64,000 nucleotides of DNA from Zopfochytrium polystomum (GCA_025765615.1 JAIVFJ010000105.1:62001-126000); one strand, 5' to 3'. Shown: positions 10,149 through 22,928, counted from the first letter of the stretch. A program made the numbers and translations. The notes: generated by a model from the letters alone, not told the origin.

Positions 10149-11012
10149 CTAAGGGTCGGTCGGGACCGTGTCAAAGTCAATGTTAATGCTGACACCCGGC
10201 AATGAGTAGCCGAACGCGGAACCGTATCCGCCGACGGAAATGGTTAGCTTCGAGACGGTGTCAACAGTGATGGACGGGTTCGACAACAGCGCGGTGAGGA
10301 GGTCGCTCGTGCACTGCGTCGGGCCGTCGACGCTGTTGGGCAGCTTTGTGAGGATGAGCGGGGACTGCACGGCGGTCTTTGCCGGGATGGCGAAGGGCTT
10401 CGACAGCGACTCAATGACCAGGCACGCCGTGTTTTCAAAGTAGATGGTGCTGCTAATGTTGACGATGGTGGCGGTGGTGTCGAACGGGTTGAACGCCGTG
10501 ATGCGGGTCAAGAACGACAGGAACGGGACGTTGCCGTCGGCGCCGTCGGCAAGCGTGGACACGTACGTCACGCCGCTCTGGATCAGCGGGCCGGCGTCGT
10601 TCCCGGGCAGCGTCTGGGCAATGTTGAGCGAGCCGAGGGCGAGGTCGAGGGCAGGGAGGCCGGCAGCCCGGCCGTTTGCGGCGGCGACGTCGGTCTTTGT
10701 GCCCGCGACAAAGTTTTGGATGACGGTGACGGCCGAGGTGACGCTGGCTGCGTTGGTCAGGTCCGGGTGCAGGAAACCGGTTGCGGAGTAGGTGTTTGTG
10801 CCGAGGCCGAGCGAAAAGTTTGGCAGCACGACCGAGCCGATGGTGCTGCCGTTGTAGCGCAGGTCGAGGGTGACGTCCGAGTTGAGCTTGAGGGTGATGG
10901 TGGACGGGTTGACGATCTGGATGGGGACTGTCAGCTTGAGGCCCGTGGCGGGGTCGCCGCCGACGAGCTTGGGCACGCCCGTGATGGTGGTCTGCGCCAG
11001 ACCGCCGAGGCC

Positions 11013-11047
<35 letters not shown>

Positions 11048-11914
11048 GTTCGATGGGTGGAAGGATTGGTGGATGGGAGACGACGAATCAAGAGATTTTG
11101 GAAAGAAAGGAAAAGGAAGAAAAATTGTGAGACGGTGCGATGATGTCATGGGAACAACTTCCAGAAGATGGGCTGAGCTGCACCCAATACGCACACTACC
11201 ACGACTACATGACGTGGCCCCCCCATCCCCCCATCCCCCACCGCAATCACCACAACAGTCAATCTACTCACCAATGAGCGACGACGTGACCGAGAACTGC
11301 ACGTTCTCGAGGCAGACGTCGGTGGCGTCCATGCCGGGGAGGATGACGTCCGAGATGTTTGCGCTGTTGGTGGCGACGCCCGACATGCCGAGCGGCACGG
11401 CGCCGCTCTTGAGCGTGATGGCCTGGAACACCTGCTCAAAGACGCCGATGGTGGCGGCGTCGGACGCGACGGGCGCAAACACCACGTTGTTCAGGTCGAT
11501 GCCCACAGTCTTTGTCGTCGAGTCACCAGTCGCGGGCACGTCAGTCACCGTCAGGCTGCCGACGGGCTGGCCCCCCGGGAGGCCGACGCCGATCGTCGAC
11601 GACACCTTTGTGAAGCCGAGGTACAGGTTGCTGAGCGAGTCCGGCAGGGAAATCGAGATCTTGACGCCCTTGGAAGACGCCAGCGCGTACGCCTGGTTCT
11701 GCGTGAACTGCAGGTCAAAGTTGGCCAGCTCGATCCCCGTGATGAGAGGCGTCGTCTTGAGCCACACGCCGTTGCCCGTCGTGCACTGCGCGGACATGCA
11801 GATCTGGCCGTCCCGCTTCGAGCCGCAGACCGTGGCCGACGACGGGGCCGAGGCGCTCGCGAGGACGAGGGCCGCTGCCGACGCAACGGCTTTCAGGATG
11901 GACGCAAGGTGCAT
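10149..11914 (-). CDS. Secreted DUF3712-family fungal protein
   Basis: There are two exons: 11914-11272 and 11011-10149 (501 residues). The donor is GTGAGT at 11271 and the acceptor TCAG ends at 11012; the split Gly codon and frame agree. The N-terminus has a signal-peptide-like stretch (ILKAVASAAALVLASASA). Cysteines cluster near residues 30-45. The second half carries the DUF3712 pattern of fungal cell-surface proteins: VPIQIVNPSTITLKLNSD, LRYNGSTIGSV, LGLGTNTYSATG. These domains resemble late-embryogenesis-abundant/beta-sandwich folds, and their molecular role is not known. The 260-bp intron is odd because an uninterrupted 31-A run (31 T on the plus strand, 11016-11046) sits immediately before the acceptor where a pyrimidine tract is normal. 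Homology is by motif recognition only. Confidence 0.75.
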
Positions 11915-14588
11915 GGCTGGTTGGGTTGTCGGTGGTGGCGGGCGATTGGTGTGTGCGCGATGCGGTTGCTGTTACTGTTACTGATGGATGCTGCAGCTGC
12001 TGCTAACGGTCGACGAGACTGAAAAAAGTTAGCGGTAGTAGTGCTGCTGCTTGGGTGGGAGGCTGGCGTTCGAGCGCAACGTCGCAGGATCTATGTCTCT
12101 CTCTAGGGGTGGGGGCAGGGAAGGAAGGGAAGGCCCGATTCTAGTTGTGTGGTTGTTTCGCTTTTGATGATGATGAGTGTTCTCTTTTTCAGTTTTTCCT
12201 TGAGGGAAAAGAAAGAAAGAGAGAGAGAGAGAGAGGCAGAGAGAGAGGACAGAGAGAGGCAGAGAGACAGTGAAGCAGGAAAAACAGACGACGTCAACGT
12301 CACCTGAGGAGAGGCAGCGCTTACCGAATTTGGAAAGAAGACCACGATGTTTGTCTCATTTTGTCTCTCTCCCAAAAGAAAATTTTATGCCTTTGTCCAT
12401 TTCTTGGCACTGCGCAGCCGAACGAGGTCAATGCGCCAATCGCCCATGTCGAGCAATTCCACCAATGCAGCCTTTCGTCCTTTTTCCCCAAAGAGGAATG
12501 CCGCGCATTGATAAATTTGACAGCCAAAAAATGAAGAAATTCCATTATTTTCCAACTCTTCTCTTTAAAAATTTTGCCCCCATTGCATCACATGGGGGGT
12601 GGAGAGGAAGACAAAGCAGAGAACGTCATCAAAAAGAAACACGTGTGGACATCTGCGATGCACGCGAGTGCAAAGGTAAAGTTTTCTCCCATGGTGTCTT
12701 CCTTGCACGCTGCTACATAACAATATGTTGCTGCTTTTTGAAATAACTTCTGCGCAAAAACCTTGACAGTAGGCTCGGTGAGGCTTGAATCTTGATGGCA
12801 AACGCATCTGCAATGACAGACAGACAGAGAGGCAGCGGATCCAAATCGATATATGAGTACGGCATGTATTTGAAAGGTGTCAGATACCATGGTGGTAGCC
12901 CAACAGTGCTGACGGCAGCGAAAGCAAATGTTGTGACACATTGAGGTGAGAGTGCTTTGTTGTGTTGGGGTACACCCATTTGGCGAAATTTTTGAGTGGC
13001 ATCTTCAACCTTTTCCCTGCCAAGGTCGGTCAGTGCGGCGTGCTGATCACATCCTTGTCAAACAGGGACAACAACACCATAAGCAAGGTTTATCCTCAGG
13101 ACTTTGTCCAGATTTCTTAACTCACTGAGCTAATGTTCCATCTTCTTACTAAACAGCGGCGTATTCTTATTCTTCATTCGATGTAATTTCAAAGAACCCG
13201 CAATTTGCCTTCTGGGAAAACCCTGATGACCGGAGGTGGGACGTGCGGGAGAACTATCCGCGGAGGTGGGTTGGAAACAGTAATTGTTCGCCGAATCCTA
13301 AAGCGTGCCACAGCGGGTCAGCAAGATCAAGGTGGTGCTGGCTCCAAGCGGGGATGCCCCCCAACGAAAGGAGCCCGTCGGGAGGACATTTGTTGGAATG
13401 GGGGCGTATTGAGGAGCCTGAGAGTTGCTGAGACCTTTCGGATGCAGTGGGGCTGCTGACCTCTGGGTGGGAGAACCAGTAGTGTGGCTGGCAAGGTAGA
13501 GGGAGCAGGGTTCGTGATAGGGGACGGCGCAGTGGGGCGGGTGGACAGGCAATATCGCCGAGATGAATTCGCAAAAAATTTTACACAACATTATTGCAGA
13601 TGCGTGATGTCGGCTACCAGTGGGGGAGCCGGCAAGCCGTGGTACAGCAGTGTAACCGTACAAAAAGTAACCCACATAGCAAAATGGTTCAAAGCCCTTC
13701 AAAAGTTTTTCGGGCGAGGAAGCACCAATTAATTGGTCAAGAATATAAACCTAGATTTCTCACTACTAAAGGGGAAAAATCCCTTCCTAAAGGTTATTTG
13801 GCAATTCTTAAGCTTCTGCAAGGGTTGCTATAAAAAGACCTGATGCGGAATCCGTACATCTGCGATGTTTTTGGCTCTTAACTGGTTAAATTTTGATTCC
13901 CCGTAACGAACAAATCCAGATAGGGTGATGGGGTGAATTTGGGTTATTTTGACACCTCCATTTTCGTCGGTTTTGCCATTAGAGAGGGGACAGGACAAAA
14001 GTCCAGCTCTGAAGGTGCTCTTCTCGTCTGGGTGTGATATGAGCGCTTTTTTGTGTTTGAAAAATGTTGCCAAGGTGCAACGACCGCAACGCCCTCTGCC
14101 GCAACTACAACAAAGGTTTGACTACTGCACCAACATCGCAGCAAGCACCCGCATATAATCAAAGTCGGAAAAGGAGAACGAAACGACGCGGAGGAAAGTG
14201 GAAAAGATCAACCTGAAAGGCCAGGGACAGACGGTGCTACGTCCTCCGCCAAGTTTTCCTTAAGCACTTCAATGGTCACAAACTCACGTAGCTGCGAATA
14301 CTTTTCGGCTGGCACCAAACGTCTGCACGCTGAGGAAGAGGCGGCCTCGCAAGCGAGCATCCAGCCAATGACACGGCGCTGGAAAGGCACGAGACCTGGT
14401 GGGAGGCTGGCGCCAGCTGCACATGATAGTCCCGCAGCTGCAGTAAGCCTGCCCACGTGGAGCAAGAGCACACGCCTTTATTGGCTAACATGTAAAGAGT
14501 TTAGAGCCACCTGTGAAGCGGGCGAAGTCCTCGGATCCCCGACCAGGTGCAGCAAAGCAGGGCTCTCCAGAGTCTGTCCGAACGATCA
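11915..14588. other. Long intergenic region with orphan coding-like fragments
   Basis: No complete gene is supported. 12210-12270 is a GA-rich tract. A frame ending at a TAA near 13120 reads GIFNLFPAKVGQCGVLITSL and on to YPQDFVQIS. A separate frame near 13165-13270 reads ISKNPQFAFWENPDDRRWDV. Both look like protein rather than random sequence, but they have no start, are not joined by clear splice sites and match no family I know. They may be remnants of a dead gene or transposon. Confidence 0.35.
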
Positions 14589-16798
14589 ATGGCGACCGTG
14601 CCAGCTGCTGTTGCTGCCGAAGGTGCTAGCGATGGACTCACCGCCACCCCGCCAACAACGATCGTCCGCCTGCCCCACACTCTTCTTCACCACCACTGCC
14701 AGCGCGTCTACTCGTACCTCACGCCACCTGATCGCTTCCGCCTCGCTACACTCGCCCGCGATCCGCCCCTCCAGGCCGACGCCTACCGCGCCATCCACGC
14801 CTTCGAGATGGACGCCGCCACCGTGCGCGGCGACACGGACCTCCTCGACCTCTTCCTGCTGTGCCCCCGCCGTCACCAAACCAGCGGTCCCGCCGCCACC
14901 GTCTCCGCGCCGCGCTACACCACCCTGGCCCTTCGCGCCGCCGCCGCCGCCACGCCCCCGGCCGCCGCCGCCGCCCTCCTGGACTGGTGGCGCCGCTCCG
15001 GTCTGCCCCTGCGCTTCTCCCTGCGCGCCCTCGCCGACGCCGCCGCCGCCGGAAACATCACCGTCCTCGTCTGGTACCGCGACGTCGCCCGCGAGCGCAA
15101 TAAGGACTTGGCCGAAATCATCACCCGCGCGCTCGCTCGCCTGACCCCCGCCGGCACCGCCCCAAGGCCCCTCCCGCCGCCGATGCCGACGCCGCCGATG
15201 CTGCCGCCGCCAGCAAACCCCGCGCCGCAGCCGCAAATCACCATCGAGGCCTTCGACGACCCGCTCGTGGCCGCCAGCGCCCGCGGCCACGTCCACGTCC
15301 TCGACTGGTGGCGCCGCGACAGCGGCGGCTGGCCGTTCCCCGCCTCCGGCTCGCCCCGCGCCATCGACGTCATCCTCGCCGCCTGCGCCGCCGGCCACAC
15401 CGCCGTCCTCGACTGGTGGGCCGCCGTCGACGGGTGGGCCGCCGACGACGCCTCCGCCACCCTCGGCGGCGGCGACCCAGAATACCTCCCCGCGCGCGCC
15501 CACGCCGTGTGGCTCGCCGCCGCAACCGCCGCAGGAAACATCGCCGTGCTAGACTGGTGGCGCCGCCGCGCCGCCACCAGCACCGGCGACCCCCACGCAC
15601 TCCCGCGCCACGTCGCCCGCACCGGCTGCAACGTCGGCCTCGCCGACGCCACCGCCGCTGGGCACACCGCCGCCCTGCAGTGGTGGCGCAATGCCCTCGC
15701 CGCCGTCGACGCCCAGCCGCAGGCGCAGCCGGGCTTGCTCGAGGCGATCGCCGACGCGAGCGCCAAGGGCAACCTCGCCGTGCTGCAGTGGTGGAAGGAC
15801 ATCGACCCCGCGCTGCCGCCCCGCTGCTCCGGCGCCGTAGTGCGCGCCGCCGCCGCGGGGCGCCTCGACTCCCTGCGGTGGTGGCGCGACGCGGCGGCGG
15901 CGGCAGGCGTGGTGGACGCGAGCACCCTCTTCCCGCAGCACGCGGTCGACCTCGCCTCGCAGCTGGGCCACGTCGAGGTGCTGGAGTGGTGGCGGCGGGA
16001 CAGCGGCGGCCTCGAGATGCGCGGTTCCGCGAGCGCGATCGACGGCGCGAGCGCGGCGGGGTGGGTGAGCGTGCTGGAGTGGTGGAGCGAGAGCGGGCTG
16101 CCGATCGAGTACTCGTCGTACGCGATCGTGGGCGCGTCGCAGGGGGGGTGGGTTGAGGTAGTTGCGGTGGTGGAGGGAGATGAGCGGGTTGGAGCTCGAG
16201 TACACGGAGAAAGCGATCGACCTTGCGAGCAATTCTGGACACGTCGAGGTGCTGCGGTGGTGGAAGGACAGCGGGTTGGAAATGAAGTACACGAAGGCGG
16301 CAATGGACGATGCAAGCCTTGATGGCCACGGCGACGTGCTGCAGTGGTGGAAGGACAGCGGGCTGGAGTTGAAATACTCGGCGGCCGCGATGACGATGGC
16401 GTCTTACAACGGGCACGTCACGGTGCTGCAGTGGTGGATAGACAGCAGCCTCGAGTTGAAGTACGACAGCGACGCGATGGACGTCGCGAGCGCGAGAGGG
16501 CACGCCAGCGTTCTGCAGTGGTGGAAGGACAGCGGCCTTGACCTCTTGTGGACCGCGGCTGCAATGGACGGTGCGAGCGAGTTTGGCCACGTTGACGCGC
16601 TGGAATGGTGGAAACGCAGCGGGTTGGAGTTCAAGTACACCTCTGCCGCTATGGATAGAGCTACGGACGTTGGCCGCTTGGAGGTGTTGCAGGTGGTGGA
16701 AAGACAGTGGACTGGTCCTCAAGTTTACGGACGCGAGACTGCCGCTCTCCCAATCATCCTTACGGAAGGAGGGATATCGCACAGTGGTGGGAGAGTAG
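14589..16798 (+). CDS. WW-type 29-residue repeat protein with F-box-like N-terminus; two frameshifts
   Basis: The start ATG at 14589 gives MATVPAAV; an upstream in-frame ATG at 14547 is possible. The N-terminus (LPHTLLHHHCQRVYSYL, PDRFRLATLARD) resembles an F-box-like helix pair. The rest is a tandem array of ankyrin-like units. The last six are strictly 29 residues each, with the pattern AMDxAS, GHV, VLQWWKDSGLELKY. Earlier units are longer and Ala/Pro-rich. Reading the repeats shows two one-base insertions. One is an extra A in GAGGTAGTTGCGG near 16160. The other is an extra G in TTGCAGGTGGTGG near 16690. Correcting neither gives stops at 16322 and 16809; the repeat frame ends at 16798. It is either a pseudogene or contains sequence errors. 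Such repeats usually mediate protein binding. A paralogue lies at 25725-27014. Confidence 0.7.
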
Positions 16799-17186
16799 CG
16801 GCCTCCTGACGCCATAAATTCACCCGCTGGTCGGTTGTTGTCGTCCAAGTTATATATGTACATTGTGTGTAATCGGGTGTTTCCGGAAGAGTAATCTCGT
16901 GTATTGCAACAGTTGGTCGAGGGTGCCGTAGCGCGCGCGCGGTACGGTGACACACGTACTCACCTGTTGTCACGAGATAGTTATGATATCTTTTCAACCA
17001 CTCCACCACCCATTGTAAGCCCCATTTTTGTGCACAACAACACCCCAAGCAAACGCTTCCAGAAAGAACAGTGAACGCTTCGTCGATTTGGTTGCGTCGT
17101 CGAACGATGCTCGATCCAAATTGTGCTACCTGCCAAAACTTGCAACGCTTCCACTCGCGATCCCCGAGTCGCCGCCAACCGCTGCA
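16799..17186. other. Intergenic / promoter of the Pro-rich gene
   Basis: No gene is seen. It contains a short alternating GCGCGCGC stretch near 16933 and probably the 5' UTR of the gene starting at 17187. Confidence 0.4.
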
Positions 17187-19758
17187 ATGGACTCTGCTGC
17201 AGCCGCAGCCGCAGCCTCGCCGCATCATCATCAAGTCCTTGCCGAATCAACTCCTCCGCCACAGTCTCCCCAGCTGCCACCACCACCCTTGACCAGACTC
17301 CCGCGGCATCTGCAGCCAGTCGGTGACCCTAGAGCTCCGTACGCAGACGCTGCCGCTGGCGGCCGCCCAGCCGGGTATCCCGCCGCCGCCGCCGCACCCC
17401 GTGCGCAGCTTCCTCTCCACCACGTCCGCCTTCCGGACCCTTCAGCCAGCTACCGAACGCCCTTCCCGGTCAAACCCGTCTTCCCACCATCAGGCATTCA
17501 CCTGGCGCTCAGCGCGCAATCTCCAGACCATGAGCTCCACCTCCAGCCGCCGCCGCCGCCTCCACCCGCACCGCCACCCCCCACCGCGAACACCGCCGCG
17601 CCCGGGCCAACGCACCCAACCCGACGCAGCACCACCGACGTCGGCAATGCGCTCCTGTACGAAGTCGTCCTCGCGCCCGGCTCGCTGTCGATCGGTGCCA
17701 GGCGCCCGCATAGCGCACGGACCGCGTGGCGCAAGCTGCTTAGAGAGCTGGCGGCCCCCGCTGGCGACAGATTCTCGGGGCTGGGCGGCGCAGCGTCGTC
17801 GGCGGCGGCGCGTCACCCGCGCCCCGCTGCGCTCCTCGACCTCGCTATGCCCGCTGCGTTCCAGAAGTTTATCGCTGCGCAGCGTGGCGCCGTCCCCCCG
17901 CCACCGCCGCCTTCGTTCCGAAGGCAGATGTGGGCTGCGGACCTTGTTGGCGCGAACTCGGCGGACGTGGGCGCAGTGTCCGACAGCTGCAGCACACCGA
18001 AGGAGCCCAACCCAAAGACCAACGCAGACCCGCCACTACCGCCTCCTCCGCCGCCTCCGCCGCCTCCGCCGCTGCCAGAGAAAAGTGCACTCCCGCACCG
18101 GCTGAAACCTCGGCGCCGCACACACTTCCTGCACGTCCCCGCCACCGTCGACCTCGCGCAGCCCGACGCCAACGACAGTGACGACGGCGGAGACGCTGGC
18201 GACGTCCGCAACCCAGCTCCGAACGCGGACGCGCCACACCCATCCCGGAGCAACCCCTTCCGCCGCCCCCACAACGCCGCTCCACAGCACCGCCGTGACC
18301 CCCGCCGCCGCCGCAACCGCGCGGGGCAACCCGCGGACAAAGGAGACCATCACCCCGCCGCGACCGAGAAGCCCGCCGCCGCTGTCTCCGCCGCTGCAAC
18401 GCGCGTGCTCTTCCTTCCCCCGATCGCGGGCACCGCGCCCGCCGCCCGCGTCGCGTACCCCGTGCTGCTGCGGCGCCGGCGGCGGCGGGGTGCAGGTGGG
18501 ACGGATGCGGGTCCGGAGGGGGACGGCACGGGCGCGGTGCCGCCGTCGGCGCCGACGGACGGCGATGCTGAGACGGCGGAGGCGGCGGCGGCTGCGGATG
18601 CGGGCGGGCGGAAACACGCGCGGACGCTGCGCTACGGGCACTTGGACCCGACCCACGAAGCGAAGAAGGCAGCGGTGCGCACGCGGAGCTTGAGGCAGTG
18701 GATCGAGGCCGCCAGGGTGGACTACAATGTGAGTTGTAGACATCACGCCATTTGCGCCTCCCCTCCTGTTAATCAATTGGAAACTGACTCCACCCCCCCA
18801 AACCGCAACCCGCCCTCAGTACTACCACCTGCACCAAGAAGACGTCGCCGACGTCCTCCCCGTCGCGCACGTCACCGTCGCGCCAAAAGCCGCCCGACGC
18901 GGCCGCACCGCGGCCGCAGCTGTCGCGGAGGCACCTGTCGCCGCCACACCCGCGCCGCTTGCCTTGCCGGCGCTCGCGACGCTGTCCCCACTGCGCTGGT
19001 TCCAGGGCGGCGACGTCGAGCTTCCCGGCGCAGTGGTCAAGGCCAGCGGCGGGGCCGCCTTGACCACGGCGAGAAGAGGCAAGGGCGGCAGCGCGGCCGT
19101 GGAAGATGTTGGGGACGCGGAGGGCACGGCGGATCGCGGAGTCGGTGTGGCGGGAGCGGCGCCGACGGGGGATGTGGGGGGAGGAGAAGCGGGGAGTGGG
19201 GGGATGTGGTTGAGCGGAGTGCGGATTGAGACGGGCGCGGCGAGGGGTGGGGCGAGGAGAGGTGGGAGAGGGGTCGGCGACGGCGGGGAGGGGCGGGTGG
19301 GCGGTCCGGCGGTGGAGATCGAGGCGAAGGAGGCCTTTGAACGAGGAGGCGACGTCGAGGTGTCGGGGTGGTCGCAGGGCGCCGACTCGGCTGGCCCGGT
19401 GGATCCCCGATTCAAAGACGACGGTGAGCCTGCCCCTGCCCCACAGGCTTCGGAACACCCTCTCGCGGCGGCTGCGCCCAGCAGCGAACCAGCTGCTCGG
19501 ATTGAGGCGGCAGAAGTGGGGAGAGAGGGCATCAGAATCTCTTTGCAGAGAGCCAGGGCTTTCAGCAGGTCAAAGAGACGGAAGCGGAGGGCAACTGGGA
19601 GGCAGCGCGGGAAGGCTGGTGGTAGTGCCGACGCCGCAACGAGCAATGGCGGTCCCTTGGACACCGCACAACCGGCGATAGACGATGAAGCCACTCCGGA
19701 AGACTTGACGATGATGATGGTGATGATGCTCAAGAAGCAGCAGATCAGATATATATAG
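17187..19758 (+). CDS. Pro/Ala/Arg-rich protein of unknown function
   Basis: There are two exons: 17187-18728 and 18820-19758, with a 91-bp phase-0 intron (GTGAGT to CTCAG). This gives 826 residues. No known domain was recognised. The first exon is disordered, with His, Pro and Ala runs (11- and 12-residue Pro stretches near residues 120 and 290). A more ordered stretch spans the splice junction (KKAAVRTRSLRQWIEAARVDYN, then YYHLHQEDVADVLPV). The C-terminus is basic (SRSKRRKRRATGRQRGK) followed by an acidic and Met-rich end (DDEATPEDLTMMMVMM), suggesting a nuclear or nucleic-acid-associated protein, which is inference. The gene next door starts only about 70 bp downstream on the same strand. 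Confidence 0.6.
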
Positions 19759-19829
19759 GCCCACCATGAAAAATAAGTGCACCTGCCAAGGGGCGAAACA
19801 GAGAAATATTACCTCACGCGGCAGGGTTA

Positions 19830-22053
19830 ATGACCAACACCAACGCCTCGGCCGCCTCGGCAGCCGCCGCCGCCGCCCTCGCGCCCCCGCCCCCGCCCGC
19901 GATCCGCACCCCGCAGCCGTCGCCGCCGACCGCGCACGCGCACGCCGCCACCAACACGCCGCCGACGCCGACCACCGCCGCCACGGCCGCCGTCACCGAT
20001 CACGCGTCCGCTCGCCCGAGCCCTCGGCCCGCTCGACCTCTCCGCCGCGACGCGCCTCAAGTCCGCCGCCGCCCACATCGCCGACTCCCTCTCCAACGCC
20101 ACACTCGACCCGGCGCTGCTGGCGTCGTCGTCGTCGTCGTCCAGCCACCACGCGCGCTCGCAACTGCTGCCGCCGCCGCGCCTGCCGCCCGTCGCCGTTG
20201 ACGACGAAAACCCCGCCGCCGCGGGGTGGAGGGATCTCGTCGGAAACGGCGTCGAGTACGTCGCGCTGTTTCGCGCGAACAGAGGCGCGCAGTCGGACGA
20301 GACGGGCGTCGCGTGGGTGTTTGAGGCTGAGCAGACGTACGCGAGGTTTTTGGAGGTGAAAGAGAACGGGTCGATCGCGTGTTTTCAAGCGCCGCTGACA
20401 CCCCCACCTGCTCACTTGAACCCTTGGGCCACACCAAAAAAATGAAAAACATTAGGAAGTCAACGACAGCATTGACGGCGCGCAGGTGAAATTCCACTGG
20501 AACGTCGACGCAGCGATCAAGGCGCTCAACGCGTGGGTCGCGGAGCAGGCCGCGCTGCTGCGGCGTGCGCACATCCAGGACCTCGAGCGCCTTAAAGCCG
20601 CACACAGCGCCGCCCTGGCGGACGCTTTTTCTATCGTCGAGCACGAGGCGAAGGTGATAAAAACGGGACTCTTTTTCTTGGGGTGGGGGGGGAGGAGAGT
20701 GTTCGAGTCGGTGTCGATGATTTGCATTGTGTATACACCCACCTCAAACCCCCCTTCCCCTCCCCCCGCCCCCCCTCCCAGAAAGAGCTGGAATCCTCGA
20801 TCGCCCAGCTGGCGCTAGAGCTGCAACGCGAGTGCAACGACTTGGACGACGCGACGCACCGCGCAAAGAAGGAGTGCCACAAAAAGAACCACGAAACCTC
20901 CAAGCTGCGGACTCAGGTCGCCCGCTACCAGTACCTCTTACGCAAAAAAGGTATCGCTGACACTGAGGTATTGACGTGGTGTGAGGTGTGTGTGTTTGTG
21001 AAAGAGGGTTTAACGGTAGTTCTCCGTGTTGCTCTTGCGACAAACACCAACAAAAAAAATATTTAGGACTACCTCACCATCGCCGACGAGCGCGTCCGCG
21101 CCGAAGACGTCATGGACCACCTCCAGTCTCTCGTCGCCGCCCGCGCAGACACCGCCCTCACCCTCACCGCCCGCATCCGCGCCCTCGAGCGACACGCCGA
21201 CCCACGCGGCCGCGTCGACGACCTGCTGCCCGCCATCGACGACATCGACGACCCGTCCCCCGTCGCCGCGAGCTTCACCGTGCCACTATTCGACCAGCTC
21301 CCGCAACCGCCGCCGCCGCCGCCGCCGCCGCAGGCAGAGTCGAGGAGGACCAGCGCAAGGCCCGTGTGGAGTAGTAGCAGTAGTAGTAGCAGGCGCCAGA
21401 CTAGCGTCGGGTCCGCGGCCGATGGCGCGGCCGTGGCGGCCGCGGTGGCCACGGCGGCGACGACCACGACGAAGCGTGCAATGGGACTCCCGGGCAACGG
21501 TGGCAGCGGCGGCGGCGGCGCGGGGCTCGCGGCGCCCGCGGCGCGGCTGGCGTCGAGCCGTGCGGCGTCCGCGCGGCCGCGGTCGGCCCACCCCGCCGCC
21601 GACCCCGACGCCACCCCGCCCGCCAGCGGTCCGCCGGCTCCGCAGCCCGCCGCCGCCGGCTCCTCGTTGCTCTCCGAGTCAACCAAGCTGCTGATCGACG
21701 AGTCCCTCATGGCGACCTACAGCGCGCGGCTCCGCGACGCGCGGGCCGAGTACGTGCGGCAGATCGACGAGGAGCGGCACTGCCTCGTCCGCATGGACGC
21801 CGAGTTCCGCGCGCGCTACGCCGAGACGCGCGCCGAGATCGCCGGGGACGGGAACATTGTCGAGGCGCTGAGGGACGGGCGGCGAAGGGACGAAGGGAAG
21901 ATGAAGAGGATCTTTCCGCTGAGGATCGCCGAGGGGTTCGTGTGTGTCGGGGTGCAGTGCGATATTGAGGAGGCGCCTGAGGATTTGTGGGGGTCGCGGG
22001 GCGTCGGTGGGGCAGGGGAGGTGGATGATGAAGTGGTTCAGGAGACGGTGTGA
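19830..22053 (+). CDS. Multi-exon coiled-coil protein, probable frameshift in exon 1
   Basis: Exons are 19830-20355, 20456-20653, 20782-20967 and 21067-22053. All three introns are phase 0 and use GT-AG. The start gives MTNTNASAAS and a Pro/Thr-rich leader. Near 20000 the frame must move by one base to reach the well-formed block LGPLDLSAATRLKSAAAH, VEYVALFRANRGAQ, WVFEAEQTYARFLE. This implies a frameshift, a sequence error or an unseen tiny intron. Exons 2-4 encode long charged helices (EEVNDSIDGAQVKFHWNVD, HIQDLERLKAAHSAALADAF, ELQRECNDLDDATHRAKKE) then a low-complexity linker and a second coiled coil (YSARLRDARAEYVRQIDEE). It resembles cytoskeletal or flagellar coiled-coil proteins in style only. 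No family was recognised. Confidence 0.65.
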
Positions 22054-22928
22054 CTGAAATGTAGCGCTGATGCTCTTTCAACGCATCGTTGCACTGCCTT
22101 TAATGATATGAATACTATCATCTCTTCGCACACTCGACGCACGAGGAGAGACCTGAGGCTCCGCAGAACACGAATAACTGGCGAGCTGGCAGATCCACAT
22201 CATTAAGGTACAGGGGTTGTTGTTCGTTGCAAAAGTCGGTAACTTGTAAGTGCGAGTCGGTGAGAAGCTGCTCCAAGACACAGCGACGACTTGATTCACC
22301 CCTCCCGACGAATGCAGATTGCGCTGGTCTCGGTTCAAAGCCCACCAAAAAATCAGTGTAAAGCTGTAACTCACAGAACCAACAGGAGAGCCACTCCGTA
22401 CGCGATAATGAAAGGCGTGTTGACACGGTTATTTTTCGCGAGGGATAAGCTCACTGCGGGTTGCGGGTTGCGGTTGCGGGTTGGGGTTGTTTGCACTTTT
22501 TGACTTATCGTGCTAACAGGCCCCTCCGGCCACTGTTTCGTGCAAGTGAGATGCGGCAAGATAGAGAAGCGTCCAACGCCACGAGTTTCACATCGAAAGC
22601 GCCACTTTAAGTACGCAAACTTTTTTATTGGCTTTTTCTGCGACGACTACGCAACACTATAAGAGAGGGGATTGGAAATTAAACGGAGCAAGACCCGAAC
22701 GCAAGGAGTGATTTTGGACAGTTCACAAGTTTGAAAAAAAAGGCGCGGGTTGACCGCGGTACAGCAAGGAAAAAAAAAAAGAAAAAAATAAAGAAAGGCA
22801 AGAGCACATTTGCATAGCGAGCGAAGAACCCGATTGAAAAGGGGTGAAAAGGAGAGGTGTCGCATGGAGGTTGGTATGGAACGGTAAGGACAAAGGAAAG
22901 GAAAGCCCTCAAGGGGGGGGAGAAAACT
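22054..22928. other. Convergent intergenic region
   Basis: It lies between the 3' ends of two convergent genes. No coding frame is convincing. It contains short purine-rich tracts near 22735-22800 and a GCGGGTTGCGGGTTGCGGTT direct repeat near 22456. Confidence 0.4.

Noticed and set aside
9716..10195. Small frames between the MULE relic and the DUF3712 gene
   Set aside because: Short, homopolymer-driven, and without motifs or splice context.
14586..16953. Long opposite-strand frames over the WW-repeat gene
   Set aside because: They are GC-rich shadows: Arg/Ala-rich, no domain, and the plus-strand repeat pattern is clear.
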